Part shown: positions 6,973 to 13,482 of the stretch, piece by piece
How positions within the stretch are numbered: the first letter of the stretch is position 1
Layout of the letters: every line of letters starts with the position of its first letter
Assembly: GCA_017608575.1 (NCBI GenBank)
Contig: JAFCFP010000027.1
Span: forward strand, 1 to 13,581
From: Candidatus Iainarchaeum sp.
GTDB lineage: Archaea > Iainarchaeota > Iainarchaeia > Iainarchaeales > DTGL01
Direction of reading: 5' to 3'
Length of the DNA stretch: 13,581 nucleotides
Made by a program: the position numbers and the translations under genes
Notes under the pieces: model-generated
The model's input: only the letters and a program-made list of their open reading frames with translations
Told to the model about the DNA's origin: nothing
Databases searched by the model: none

Positions 6973-7821
6973 TCATTTTTTCACTGGCCTGAATTCCTCT
7001 TCCCCTGCCAAAACCAAATAGGTTTTCCATATCCTTGGACAATTTTTTCTCATAGCACAATCAAGGCATTTTTCAAGCAAGGTAAGCTCTCTTGGGTCCT
7101 TTGTGATTCCAGCAACATTCTTCCAGTACTTTTTACCAACAGTGCAAAATGGAAAATGGAAGAGCTTTACGTAGATGCCGGCTTCTTCAAGTGCGTCAAC
7201 AGCCTTTTGAACGAAAGGCACAAGTTCTTTATACCTTACGAATATTTTGTCCCTGTTAATGAAAGCGTTGCCCGAATACTTCACATTTATGAAAATAACC
7301 CTGAACACTCCACTCAATTCCCTTGCAATGAATTCAGCTGTTTTTTCCAGTCTGGTGTAATTCGCTTTTTGCACGATCACTCTCAGTTCAACTGCAATTC
7401 CTCGTTTCAGCAATTCCTTTATTCCTTTCACGGTTTCCTTCCAGCTCCCTTCCACTCGCGTAATATAATCATGCACTTCAGCCCTATGGCTGTAAATGGG
7501 GATACAGACCTTGAATTTTTTGAGGTCCAGCTTTGAAAGTTTTTCAGTGAATTCCTTTTCTGAGAATTTTCTCCCGTTTGAAAACAGGCTGATTTCCGTT
7601 TTTGGATACAGCTTGTGCGCAAACTCAATCAATTCAAATAAGTCTTTTTGAAGAGTTGGCTCTCCGCCAGTGAAGCCGATGTGGTCCTTTGAAGGCCAGT
7701 TTTTTATCAATTCTTTTACCTTTTCAGTACTCGGTTCGTTCAGGTACTTTACCTGCCTCGTGTCAAAAATGCATGAAATGCAATCATTATTGCATTTTAA
7801 GTTTATAGGTCTTTCAACCAC
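6973..7821 (-). CDS. hxsC: HxsC-like radical-SAM enzyme (paralogue 3)
   Basis: A 282-residue protein (numbered from the GTG). Seen: CNNDCISC (Cys10, 14, 17), FTGGEPTLQ (GGEP 52-55), IPIYSHRAEVHDYITR, then GSWKETVKGI and GIAVELRVIV. The C-terminal part has FPFC and CLDC.....C (Cys252, 255, 261), ending in EEFRPVKK. The YSHRAEVHDYIT and VELRVI elements resemble HxsC of the His-Xaa-Ser system more than the other two paralogues do. Start: GTG at 7821 is preferred because GTGG lies six bases upstream; a TTG at 7827 would add two residues. It lies downstream of the two HxsD-like genes with an 80-base gap, on the same strand, so it probably belongs to the same unit. A T-rich AT stretch in the gap (TTTTTAATA on the minus strand) could give an extra promoter. 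Confidence 0.7.
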   Translation of the reverse strand: MVERPINLKCNNDCISCIFDTRQVKYLNEPSTEKVKELIKNWPSKDHIGFTGGEPTLQKDLFELIEFAHKLYPKTEISLFSNGRKFSEKEFTEKLSKLDLKKFKVCIPIYSHRAEVHDYITRVEGSWKETVKGIKELLKRGIAVELRVIVQKANYTRLEKTAEFIARELSGVFRVIFINVKYSGNAFINRDKIFVRYKELVPFVQKAVDALEEAGIYVKLFHFPFCTVGKKYWKNVAGITKDPRELTLLEKCLDCAMRKNCPRIWKTYLVLAGEEEFRPVKK

Positions 7822-7884
7822 AAGCAACCACTTTTTATGAAAATAATTAATCTTAGTAATAGTATTAAAAAGGGTGTTTTTTTG

Positions 7885-7898
7885 GCAAGGTGCAAGGT
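7885..7898. repeat. Short tandem repeat GCAAGGT x2
   Basis: Two back-to-back copies of a 7-base unit in the gap between the short HxsD-like gene and the HxsC-like gene. No function is evident; replication slippage is a sufficient explanation. Confidence 0.5.
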
Positions 7899-7900
7899 GG

Positions 7901-8137
7901 TTAAAATGGGGTTCTTTTAATCAGTGAAAGAACGTAATTTGAGAACTCAAATGCAATGTTTTCGGCTTCCTTTTTGCTCCTCGGCTTTAAAGTGATTTTA
8001 AAATATTTCCCTTTTTCCTCTTTTCTCACTTCAATGTTTTTTCCAACTTCTTTGAGTGCGGCGTCCACGATTCTTTCAGGGTATAATTCCTTTCTTAGTT
8101 TGACCGTTACTTTTCCACCTTTTTCACTTGCATTCAT
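7901..8137 (-). CDS. Short HxsD-like protein
   Basis: A 78-residue protein from ATG 8137, which has GTGA six bases upstream; a GTG at 8146 would add three residues. Seen: a strand-like start (KVTVKLRKELYPERIVDAAL), a second strand pair (KYFKITLKPR), then a helix (EAENIAFEFSNYVLSLI). By eye this order matches the first 80 residues of the upstream 170-residue protein: V-x-V, then a helix, then I-x-V/I-T-x-K-P, then a helix with LA/IA-x-x-F. It lacks the C-terminal part. The gene overlaps the end of its upstream neighbour by 14 bases, so the pair is co-translated. A small alpha/beta protein of this kind could bind a leader peptide or scaffold the maturases; that is inference. The KEOPS subunit Pcc1 has a similar size but fits less well given the paralogue next door. 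Confidence 0.6.
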   Translation of the reverse strand: MNASEKGGKVTVKLRKELYPERIVDAALKEVGKNIEVRKEEKGKYFKITLKPRSKKEAENIAFEFSNYVLSLIKRTPF

Positions 8138-8636
8138 TTTTTTCACTTTTAAATGGGTTTTTCAGCCCTTTTGCCTTTTCAGGCGTCCAAGGTTTTGCTA
8201 TCCCTTTTGGGTCATCAATGTAAAGGTTTTCCTCTTTCATTTTGATTTCTTCCGCCTTTTCCTTCAATGTGTGGGAATAACCCTTGCTGTAAGAATTTCT
8301 CTCCGCTGCAATGTCCCCAGCAAGATTTGTTGCAAAAGCCCTTTTTATAATTGCTTCCCTTACCGCCTGGTTCCTTGCCGCTTGTACCACGTACATAGAA
8401 TAATTAATCAATTCGTCATAGAATTTAAGTGCGAGTTCCTCAATTTCATTTTTTTGCATTTTTTTCTTGGGCTTCATTGTAACTTTTATTTCCTCTTCTG
8501 GATCGCCGTCCAAAATAAAGTAGGCCTTGTCAAGCAAAACATATGCTGCGGCATAAATTACTTCAAGTGCAAAAACCTTTGGGTTGACTGAGATGACTGC
8601 AAGGTTTTCCCTTGGCTTCAACTCGATGTTTTTCAT
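8124..8636 (-). CDS. hxsD: Long HxsD-like protein with C-terminal tail
   Basis: A 170-residue protein. The core (about 10-103) reads AVISVNPKVFALEVIYAAAYVLLDKAYF, IKVTMKPKKKM, LALKFYDELINYS, then a helix NQAVREAIIKRAFATN. From memory this matches HxsD of the His-Xaa-Ser system, which has a Y-x-x-x-x-I/V-x-x-A start, a strand, then F-x-N/D-E-L and a final R-x-x-I-x-x-x-A-F. A tail of about 65 residues (104-170) is extra: it contains NSYSKGYSH (114-122) and ends in a basic stretch with one Cys (169). Start: ATG with AGGAG nine bases upstream. It directly abuts, in frame, the amber stop of a 10-codon ORF. It is first of an apparent unit with the short HxsD-like and HxsC-like genes. Function in the system is not proven for the family. 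Confidence 0.62.
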   Translation of the reverse strand: MKNIELKPRENLAVISVNPKVFALEVIYAAAYVLLDKAYFILDGDPEEEIKVTMKPKKKMQKNEIEELALKFYDELINYSMYVVQAARNQAVREAIIKRAFATNLAGDIAAERNSYSKGYSHTLKEKAEEIKMKEENLYIDDPKGIAKPWTPEKAKGLKNPFKSEKNECK

Positions 8637-8669
8637 CTATGAAAACTCCTTATATTTATTTTTGTCCAT
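8637..8669 (-). CDS. Ten-codon ORF, possible leader peptide
   Basis: It encodes MDKNKYKEFS and ends in TAG immediately before, and in frame with, the ATG of the long HxsD-like gene. Its own ATG has a strong ribosome site (GAGGAG, six bases upstream), better than that of the larger gene. Possible roles are termination-reinitiation coupling or nothing at all. Amber read-through (as with pyrrolysine) would simply lengthen the HxsD-like protein by eleven residues; there is no evidence for it here. Confidence 0.3.
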   Translation of the reverse strand: MDKNKYKEFS

Positions 8670-8688
8670 CTTTTTCTCCTCTTGTCTG

Positions 8689-8796
8689 TTAAGGTTTGTT
8701 GTCTATTTTCTCTTCCGGAATCTTTCCACCTTTGTTGTTTAAAATACTTGCATACTCAAAGTCTTTGAGGAGATCCAAACCAACATATTGGACCAT
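8689..8796 (-). pseudogene. Remnant of an IS110-type transposase N-terminus
   Basis: A 35-codon ORF beginning MVQYVGLDLLKDFEYASIL and containing a GKIPEEKIDN stretch. This is close to the start of IS110-family (DEDD, RuvC-like) transposases, where YVGLDxHK carries the first catalytic Asp and a short strand with an E-x-K-x-x-N pattern follows. The expected His after the Asp is Leu here, and the ORF stops after 35 of roughly 300-400 residues. No further transposase domain can be read in any frame nearby. AGGTGG lies five bases before the ATG. An in-frame ATG at 8811 would add five residues. The identification rests on a short motif. Confidence 0.5.
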
Positions 8797-8825
8797 CAAA
8801 ACCACCTGCATCGAACATTATGGTT

Positions 8826-8873
8826 ATTCTGTTTTTATAGATGGAGGGGTTTTTCATAACACCATAACAGAAT
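8826..8873. repeat. Inverted repeat ATTCTGTT ... AACAGAAT
   Basis: Eight-base arms at 8826-8833 and 8866-8873 flank 32 bases, overlapping the candidate TATA box. It could be an operator or a leftover of the mobile element; short arms of this size also occur by chance. Confidence 0.3.
8831..8841 (-). promoter_or_regulatory. Candidate TATA box ahead of the HxsD-like unit
   Basis: The minus strand reads TCTATAAAAAC, the best TATA-like element between uS10 and the HxsD-like genes. Transcription would start near 8810, at or next to the first ATG of the transposase remnant and about 175 bases upstream of the long HxsD-like start. No clear purine-rich BRE precedes it. Confidence 0.35.
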
Positions 8874-8890
8874 GAGAATTAGAAATAATT

Positions 8891-8918
8891 AAAAAACAAA
8901 TATAAAGTGCGAGCTTTA
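8891..8918 (-). terminator. Terminator of the str cluster after uS10
   Basis: On the minus strand a small hairpin (TAAAG at 8914-8918 and CTTTA at 8903-8907) overlaps the uS10 stop codon and is followed by ATATTTG and six T residues. A T-rich end is typical of archaeal terminators; the hairpin is weak and may not matter. Confidence 0.5.
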
Positions 8919-9224
8919 CTCTATGAGTTCTATTTCAACATGCACGCTTTCAGGAATTTCAACCCGCATTACTCTTCGCAGTGTGCGTTCATCTGATTCA
9001 ATGTCAATAATTCGCTTGTGTATGCGCATTTGCCATTTCTCGTAAGTTTCTGTTCCACCACCACAGGGGCTCTTTCTTGTTGGAACAACAAGCTTTTTTG
9101 TTGGCAGTGGAATGGGTCCAGAATATTTTACTCCAGTGCGTTTTGCCACTTCGATTATTTTTTGGCTTATTTCGTCAACTTCCCTGTAATCAGGGCTTGT
9201 TAATTTAATGCGAGCTTTTTGCAT
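8916..9224 (-). CDS. rps10: Ribosomal protein uS10
   Basis: A 102-residue small-subunit protein that also takes part in antitermination in many organisms. Seen: MQKARIKL at the start, SGPIPLPTKKLVVPTRKSP in the middle, EKWQMRIHKRIIDI, and VEIELIE at the end. All are hallmark uS10 stretches in the short archaeal form. Start: ATG at 9224 has GGTG six bases upstream; that GGTG includes an in-frame GTG (9233) which would add three residues and is judged part of the ribosome site. It lies 42 bases after EF-1alpha, the usual last position of the archaeal str cluster. Confidence 0.95.
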   Translation of the reverse strand: MQKARIKLTSPDYREVDEISQKIIEVAKRTGVKYSGPIPLPTKKLVVPTRKSPCGGGTETYEKWQMRIHKRIIDIESDERTLRRVMRVEIPESVHVEIELIE

Positions 9225-9266
9225 CCAAAACACCAGAAGAAAAACAAAAAAAGAAAGGAAAAAGTG

Positions 9267-10532
9267 TTACTTTTTAGGAGTAACACTTATAACCATTCCA
9301 GCTGCTACTGTTTGACCCATGTCCCTTATTGCAAATCTCCCTAACTGTGGGAATTTTTTATATTCCTCCACAACAACTGGCTTTGTTGGCTTGACTTTAA
9401 CAATTGCTGCATCCCCTGTTTTAAGGAACTTTGGGTTTTCCTCCTTGACTGCGCCTGTTTTTGGGTCCAGTTTCTTTTGAATTTCTACTATCTGGCAGCT
9501 AAGCTGTGCTGTGTGAATGTGGAACACCGGCGTATAATTCACTGGAATTGCAGTCGGGTGATTCAATACAACGATTTGTGCAATGAATTCCTCTGCGATT
9601 GTTGGAGGATTATTCACTGGTCCAACGACGTCACCTCTTTGCACATCCTCTTTGCCCAAGCCCCTCACATTGAATCCAATATTGTCACCTGGTTCTGCCT
9701 TGTCCAGTTGCTCGTGGTGCATTTCAATTGTTTTCACTTCACCGGTTTTTCCGCTTGGATTCACAATTATTTTGTCACCGGGTTTCAGTACACCGGTTTC
9801 AACCCTTCCAACTGGCACTGTTCCAACACCTTTAATGTTGTAAACATCTTGTACAGGCAATCTCAACGGCTTGTCTATTGGAAGTGGAGGCGCTTCAAGC
9901 TTGTCAAGGGCATCAATTAATGTAGGCCCAGAGAACCAGCTCAGCTGGCCTTTGTCTTTCACTACATTGTCTCCCTTCCAAGCAGAAGTTGGAATGAATT
10001 GAATGTTCTCTGGTTTAAAGCCAACCCCTGTCAAGAGCTTTTCCAGTTCTTTTTGCAATTCTTCAAATCTTCCCTTGTCATAGTTCACTTCGTCCATTTT
10101 GTTTATGGCAACAATTAACTGTTTTATTCCCATTACCTGAGCAAGGAAAGAGTGTTCCTTTGTTTGAGGCTTTATTCCTTCTTTTGCTGCTACAACCAAT
10201 ACCGCTGCATCAGCCTGGCTTGTTCCAGTAATCATGTTTTTTACGAAGTCTTTGTGGCCAGGCGCGTCAATTATTGTAAAATTGTTCTTTTTTCCCTTGA
10301 ATTTTTTGTAAGCTACGTCAATTGTTACTCCGCGCTTTCTTTCCTCTTTCAATCTATCCATTGCATAAGCAAAGGCAAACGTTGCCTTTCCCTGTTCTTT
10401 TGCTTCTGCTTCCAGCTTTCTGTACTCTTGCTCGCTCAACGAGCCCGAGTCATACAAAAGCCTACCAATAAGTGTTGACTTTCCGTGGTCAACGTGGCCA
10501 ATGAACACCAAATTTATCAGCTTTTCAGCCAT
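9267..10532 (-). CDS. tuf: Translation elongation factor 1-alpha (aEF1A)
   Basis: A 421-residue GTPase that delivers aminoacyl-tRNA to the ribosome. Seen: G1 GHVDHGKST (12-20), the G2-region RKRGVTID, G3 DAPGH (89-93), G4 NKMD (144-147), G5 region TSAWKGDN (182-189). The two beta-barrel domains follow (PVQDVYNIKGVGTVPVGRVE onward, ending RFAIRDMGQTVAAGMVI). Length is slightly short for the archaeal family but no domain is missing. Start: ATG with AAAGGAGG eight bases ahead. The 128-base upstream gap carries its own TATA-like element and two inverted repeats, suggesting separate expression from EF-2. Confidence 0.97.
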   Translation of the reverse strand: MAEKLINLVFIGHVDHGKSTLIGRLLYDSGSLSEQEYRKLEAEAKEQGKATFAFAYAMDRLKEERKRGVTIDVAYKKFKGKKNNFTIIDAPGHKDFVKNMITGTSQADAAVLVVAAKEGIKPQTKEHSFLAQVMGIKQLIVAINKMDEVNYDKGRFEELQKELEKLLTGVGFKPENIQFIPTSAWKGDNVVKDKGQLSWFSGPTLIDALDKLEAPPLPIDKPLRLPVQDVYNIKGVGTVPVGRVETGVLKPGDKIIVNPSGKTGEVKTIEMHHEQLDKAEPGDNIGFNVRGLGKEDVQRGDVVGPVNNPPTIAEEFIAQIVVLNHPTAIPVNYTPVFHIHTAQLSCQIVEIQKKLDPKTGAVKEENPKFLKTGDAAIVKVKPTKPVVVEEYKKFPQLGRFAIRDMGQTVAAGMVISVTPKK

Positions 10533-10539
10533 ATAGTTG

Positions 10540-10547
10540 CCTCCTTT
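10540..10547 (-). promoter_or_regulatory. Ribosome binding site of EF-1alpha
   Basis: The minus strand reads AAAGGAGG, ending seven to eight bases before the ATG. It is strong, as expected for one of the most translated genes in the cell. Confidence 0.7.
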
Positions 10548-10562
10548 ACAAAATTGAAAAAA

Positions 10563-10577
10563 CTCTAAAATTTAGAG
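10563..10577. repeat. Perfect palindrome in the EF-1alpha leader
   Basis: CTCTAAA and TTTAGAG arms surround one central base, 15 bases before the ribosome site. In RNA it could form only a strained hairpin, so a DNA-level operator is more likely if it has a role at all. Confidence 0.4.
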
Positions 10578-10584
10578 ATAACAA

Positions 10585-10607
10585 GGTTTAATAAGATTAA
10601 TTAAACC
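10585..10607. repeat. Inverted repeat near the EF-1alpha promoter
   Basis: Eight-base arms GGTTTAAT and ATTAAACC with a 7-base loop. It lies just downstream of the TATA-like stretch, at the place where transcription would begin, so it could be an operator site. It is AT-rich, so chance occurrence is possible. Confidence 0.4.
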
Positions 10608-10622
10608 ATTAAATTTAAATAT
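10608..10622 (-). promoter_or_regulatory. Candidate TATA element of EF-1alpha
   Basis: The minus strand has an ATTTAAATTTAA-type stretch in the gap after EF-2. It is the strongest TATA-like sequence there, about 80 bases before the ATG, and implies a leader of roughly 55 bases. Confidence 0.35.
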
Positions 10623-10660
10623 TATTGCTGTTTTTTTCATTATTTTGCTCTTTAAAGCCA

Positions 10661-12853
10661 TCAGCTCAGGAAATATTCCGCGCTTTTTGGTTCAGGGTCA
10701 AGTCCCTTGCGCTTTCTCACTTCAGCAATAACCTCTTTTTGCATTTGCTCTGGCAATGGCTGGTAGTCAAAAAACTCAGCAGTCCAAATTGCCCTTCCTT
10801 GTGTAGCAGATCTGATAGCCGAACTGAAACCAATCAATTCCTTCACTGGAGCAATTGCAATAATTATTGTTGAATCACCCTCTGTCTTTATTTCACTGAT
10901 AGTTGCACGCCTTTGATTCAATTCCCTGCTTACTGCTCCCATGTAATCCTGTGGAACATTAATAAACATTTTCTGCCTTGGCTCAAGCAATACAGGGTCA
11001 GCGCTCAACATGCAAGCATACACTGTTCTTGTAACAGCTGGCAAAACTTGTGCTGGACCGCGGTGAATTGCATCCTCGTGCAATTTACAGTCCTCAAACC
11101 TCACAATCAAGCCATAGCATTTTTCTTTCGCTAAAGGCCCTGCATCCATTGCATCAACAAATGCCTGGCACACAAGTTCTCTTATTTCCTGCAATGCCTG
11201 AATTCCACGCGTATCATTCACCATAATGCATTTATTGTGAACCCACCAAGTGTTCTTTGCATCCTCTGAAGCAATGCCGCATTCCTCAAGTTTTGCCATT
11301 TTGTCAACATCCTTTTTCCTTATTTTTCCATCCAAGTCAGCTTCAGCGAGTTTTTCAGCAACCTCTTTTGGCATTGGTTCAACGCGTATTTTAAACTGGT
11401 TATGCTTGTTTGGGCTTTTACCCCAATAACTCGGAGACTCCTTGCGGGTTGTTTCATGATATACAACAATTGGCTGGCCAACCTGAATTGGCACTTTGTG
11501 GTCAACTTCAATGCGGTGCCTTGTAACATCCAAGTGCAGTTCGCCCATTCCGCTTAACAAGTGCTCGCCAGTGTCCTGGTTAATGCTTGCAACAATGTTG
11601 GGGTCCTCTTTTGTTATTTGGTTTATTACATCAATCAATTTCGGCAAATCAGCTGTCTTTTTTGCTTCAATGCTAACAGTAATAACCGGTTCAGCTGAAC
11701 TCTTAAATGACTCAAACGGTTCATTGTCCTCGGATGAAACGGTTTCACCGGCAAAAACATCCTTTGTTCCAACAATTGCAACAATGTTTCCAGCTGTTAC
11801 CCTTTCAATATTCACTCTTTCAGGACCCATATATAATGCAACCTGTTGAATGTTAACATCCCTTCTTGAATTCACAAGCTTTACCTTCATTCCCTTTGTA
11901 ACAGTTCCTCCATAAACTCTGCCAGTGGCAATCTCTCCAGCATGCGGGTCCACTCTAACATCAGTAACCATCATCATCAATGGAGCCTTTTCATCGCATT
12001 CAATCATTCCCTTTCCTGCAGCGCTCTCCAAGTCACCTTTCCATATTTCAGGAATCCTGTACTTTTGAGCCTCAGCTGGATTAGGCAAATGGTTTACAAC
12101 CATCTCCAAAATTGCCTTGTTTAAAGGGCTTTTCTTTGACAATTCATCCTGTTTTCCCTGCTTGCAGTACTCATAAACTTCCTTGAATGAAATACCTGTT
12201 TCCTTCATTCTTGGCAGAGACACAGCCCATTTATACAAGGCAGAACCAAAAACAACGCTTCCATCTTCAACTCTTGCAATCCATTTGTCCTTGAATTGCT
12301 GTGGTGAATTCTTCTTAATCAACATGTTGACTTTTGCAATTGCTTTCATTAATTTTTCCTGCATTTCCTTTTCGTCAACTTTTAATTCATTCACAAGCCT
12401 GTCCACTTTATTTACAAAAAGCACAGGCTTGCAGTTCTCCTTCAATGCTTGCCTTATAACCGTTTCAGTTTGAGGCATTACACCTTCAACAGCATCAACC
12501 AAAACAATTACGCCGTCAACCGCACGCATTGCCCTTATTACGTCTCCGCCAAAATCAACATGTCCCGGCGTGTCAATAATGTTAATTAAATACTTTTGGC
12601 CGCCTTGCTCGTAAACAATTGAAATATTGGCTGACTCAATTGTTATGCCTCTCTCCTGCTCCAAGTCATAAGAATCCATTAACAATTGCTTTCCAGCTAG
12701 CTCCTCTGACATCAACCCAGCGGCAGCAATAAGTGAATCAGTCATTGTGGTTTTTCCATGGTCAATGTGTGCAACTATTCCAATATTCCTAATTCTCTCT
12801 TTTTCAACCATCATGCTTTCCGCAAGCTTCACCATTTCTTCACGTCTGCCCAT
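10661..12853 (-). CDS. fusA: Translation elongation factor 2 (aEF2)
   Basis: A 730-residue ribosomal translocase GTPase. Seen: P-loop AHIDHGKTT (28-36), EQERGITI switch (65-72), DTPGHVDF (94-101), NKVD (148-151), and in domain IV LHEDAIHRGPAQ. His597 is the position known to be converted to diphthamide in archaea and eukaryotes, so the diphthamide pathway should be present elsewhere in the genome. Length is typical of archaeal EF-2. Start: ATG at 12853 closely follows GGTGGTG; the start MGRREEMV is conserved in the family. It lies 22 bases after uS7 in the str cluster. Confidence 0.97.
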   Translation of the reverse strand: MGRREEMVKLAESMMVEKERIRNIGIVAHIDHGKTTMTDSLIAAAGLMSEELAGKQLLMDSYDLEQERGITIESANISIVYEQGGQKYLINIIDTPGHVDFGGDVIRAMRAVDGVIVLVDAVEGVMPQTETVIRQALKENCKPVLFVNKVDRLVNELKVDEKEMQEKLMKAIAKVNMLIKKNSPQQFKDKWIARVEDGSVVFGSALYKWAVSLPRMKETGISFKEVYEYCKQGKQDELSKKSPLNKAILEMVVNHLPNPAEAQKYRIPEIWKGDLESAAGKGMIECDEKAPLMMMVTDVRVDPHAGEIATGRVYGGTVTKGMKVKLVNSRRDVNIQQVALYMGPERVNIERVTAGNIVAIVGTKDVFAGETVSSEDNEPFESFKSSAEPVITVSIEAKKTADLPKLIDVINQITKEDPNIVASINQDTGEHLLSGMGELHLDVTRHRIEVDHKVPIQVGQPIVVYHETTRKESPSYWGKSPNKHNQFKIRVEPMPKEVAEKLAEADLDGKIRKKDVDKMAKLEECGIASEDAKNTWWVHNKCIMVNDTRGIQALQEIRELVCQAFVDAMDAGPLAKEKCYGLIVRFEDCKLHEDAIHRGPAQVLPAVTRTVYACMLSADPVLLEPRQKMFINVPQDYMGAVSRELNQRRATISEIKTEGDSTIIIAIAPVKELIGFSSAIRSATQGRAIWTAEFFDYQPLPEQMQKEVIAEVRKRKGLDPEPKSAEYFLS

Positions 12854-12875
12854 AACACCACCATAACCAGTTGAA

Positions 12876-13478
12876 TTACCTGCTGCTCACAGCAATCCTT
12901 TCAACTTCGTTCCTTCTCTTAACTGCGGCACTTTTTGGGTTCTCCTCGCTTGCAAGAATGAGTTCTTCAGCGAGAGCTTCAGGTGCAGTTGTTTTTTTAT
13001 TGAAAGAATTGGCAAACCCAGCCAATGCAAGATTCTTCAATGCTTCATCCAGTCTGCGCATTGGAGCAACATCAACGCTTTGAGAATAACTTATTCCACC
13101 TTTTCTGAGCCTTGTAATGTCTTCTCTTGGAGCAGAGTTCTCTATTGCTCTGACAAGCACTTCTACTGGATTCTTCTTTGTTTTTTTCTCAATTATTTCA
13201 AATGCCTTTTCCACTATTTCCATTGCCTGCAATTTTTTGCCTGTGGAACCCCTACCGCGAATGTATTTTCCGCTCAGTTTCCTTTTACCCTGCCCTGAAC
13301 GCATTACCTTGTTGACAAGCCTTTCAACTATTCCAATTTTTGCCTTTTCAAACCTTTTCTTTGAATTCCTTCCAAAAGAGTGAGGAATCTCCCTTTCGTC
13401 CAATAAAATGTATTTTTTAAGCCCAAGGTCTTTTACTTCAACGTCCTTTGTCTCCCATTTGCCGAACACTTTAGCCAT
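12876..13478 (-). CDS. rps7: Ribosomal protein uS7
   Basis: A 200-residue small-subunit head protein that binds 16S rRNA. Seen: VNKVMRSGQGKRKLSGK, KAFEIIEKKTKKNPVEVLVRAIENSAPREDITRLRKGG split across the middle, DVAPMRRLDEAL, and a C-terminal NEVERIAVSSR. These are characteristic of the archaeal/eukaryotic form with its N-terminal extension (the first 45 or so residues). Start: ATG with AGAGG seven bases upstream, inside the end of the preceding uS12 gene. Confidence 0.96.
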   Translation of the reverse strand: MAKVFGKWETKDVEVKDLGLKKYILLDEREIPHSFGRNSKKRFEKAKIGIVERLVNKVMRSGQGKRKLSGKYIRGRGSTGKKLQAMEIVEKAFEIIEKKTKKNPVEVLVRAIENSAPREDITRLRKGGISYSQSVDVAPMRRLDEALKNLALAGFANSFNKKTTAPEALAEELILASEENPKSAAVKRRNEVERIAVSSR

Positions 13479-13482
13479 AGCA

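Noticed and set aside
4565..7821. MoaA, PqqE or heme-biosynthesis radical-SAM identity for the three similar enzymes
   Set aside because: No partner genes of these pathways are nearby, and MoaA's C-terminal cluster pattern and GG end are absent; the HxsC-like layout fits better.
7901..8137. KEOPS subunit Pcc1 as identity of the 78-residue protein
   Set aside because: Size and alternating strand/helix plan fit loosely, but the same plan in the adjacent overlapping paralogue and the radical-SAM context favour an HxsD-like protein.
1..8915. A His-Xaa-Ser repeat (HxsA-type) peptide gene
   Set aside because: No tandem His-Xaa-Ser coding repeat was found in the genes or in the gaps I translated by eye; the closest is the NSYSKGYSH stretch in the long HxsD-like protein.
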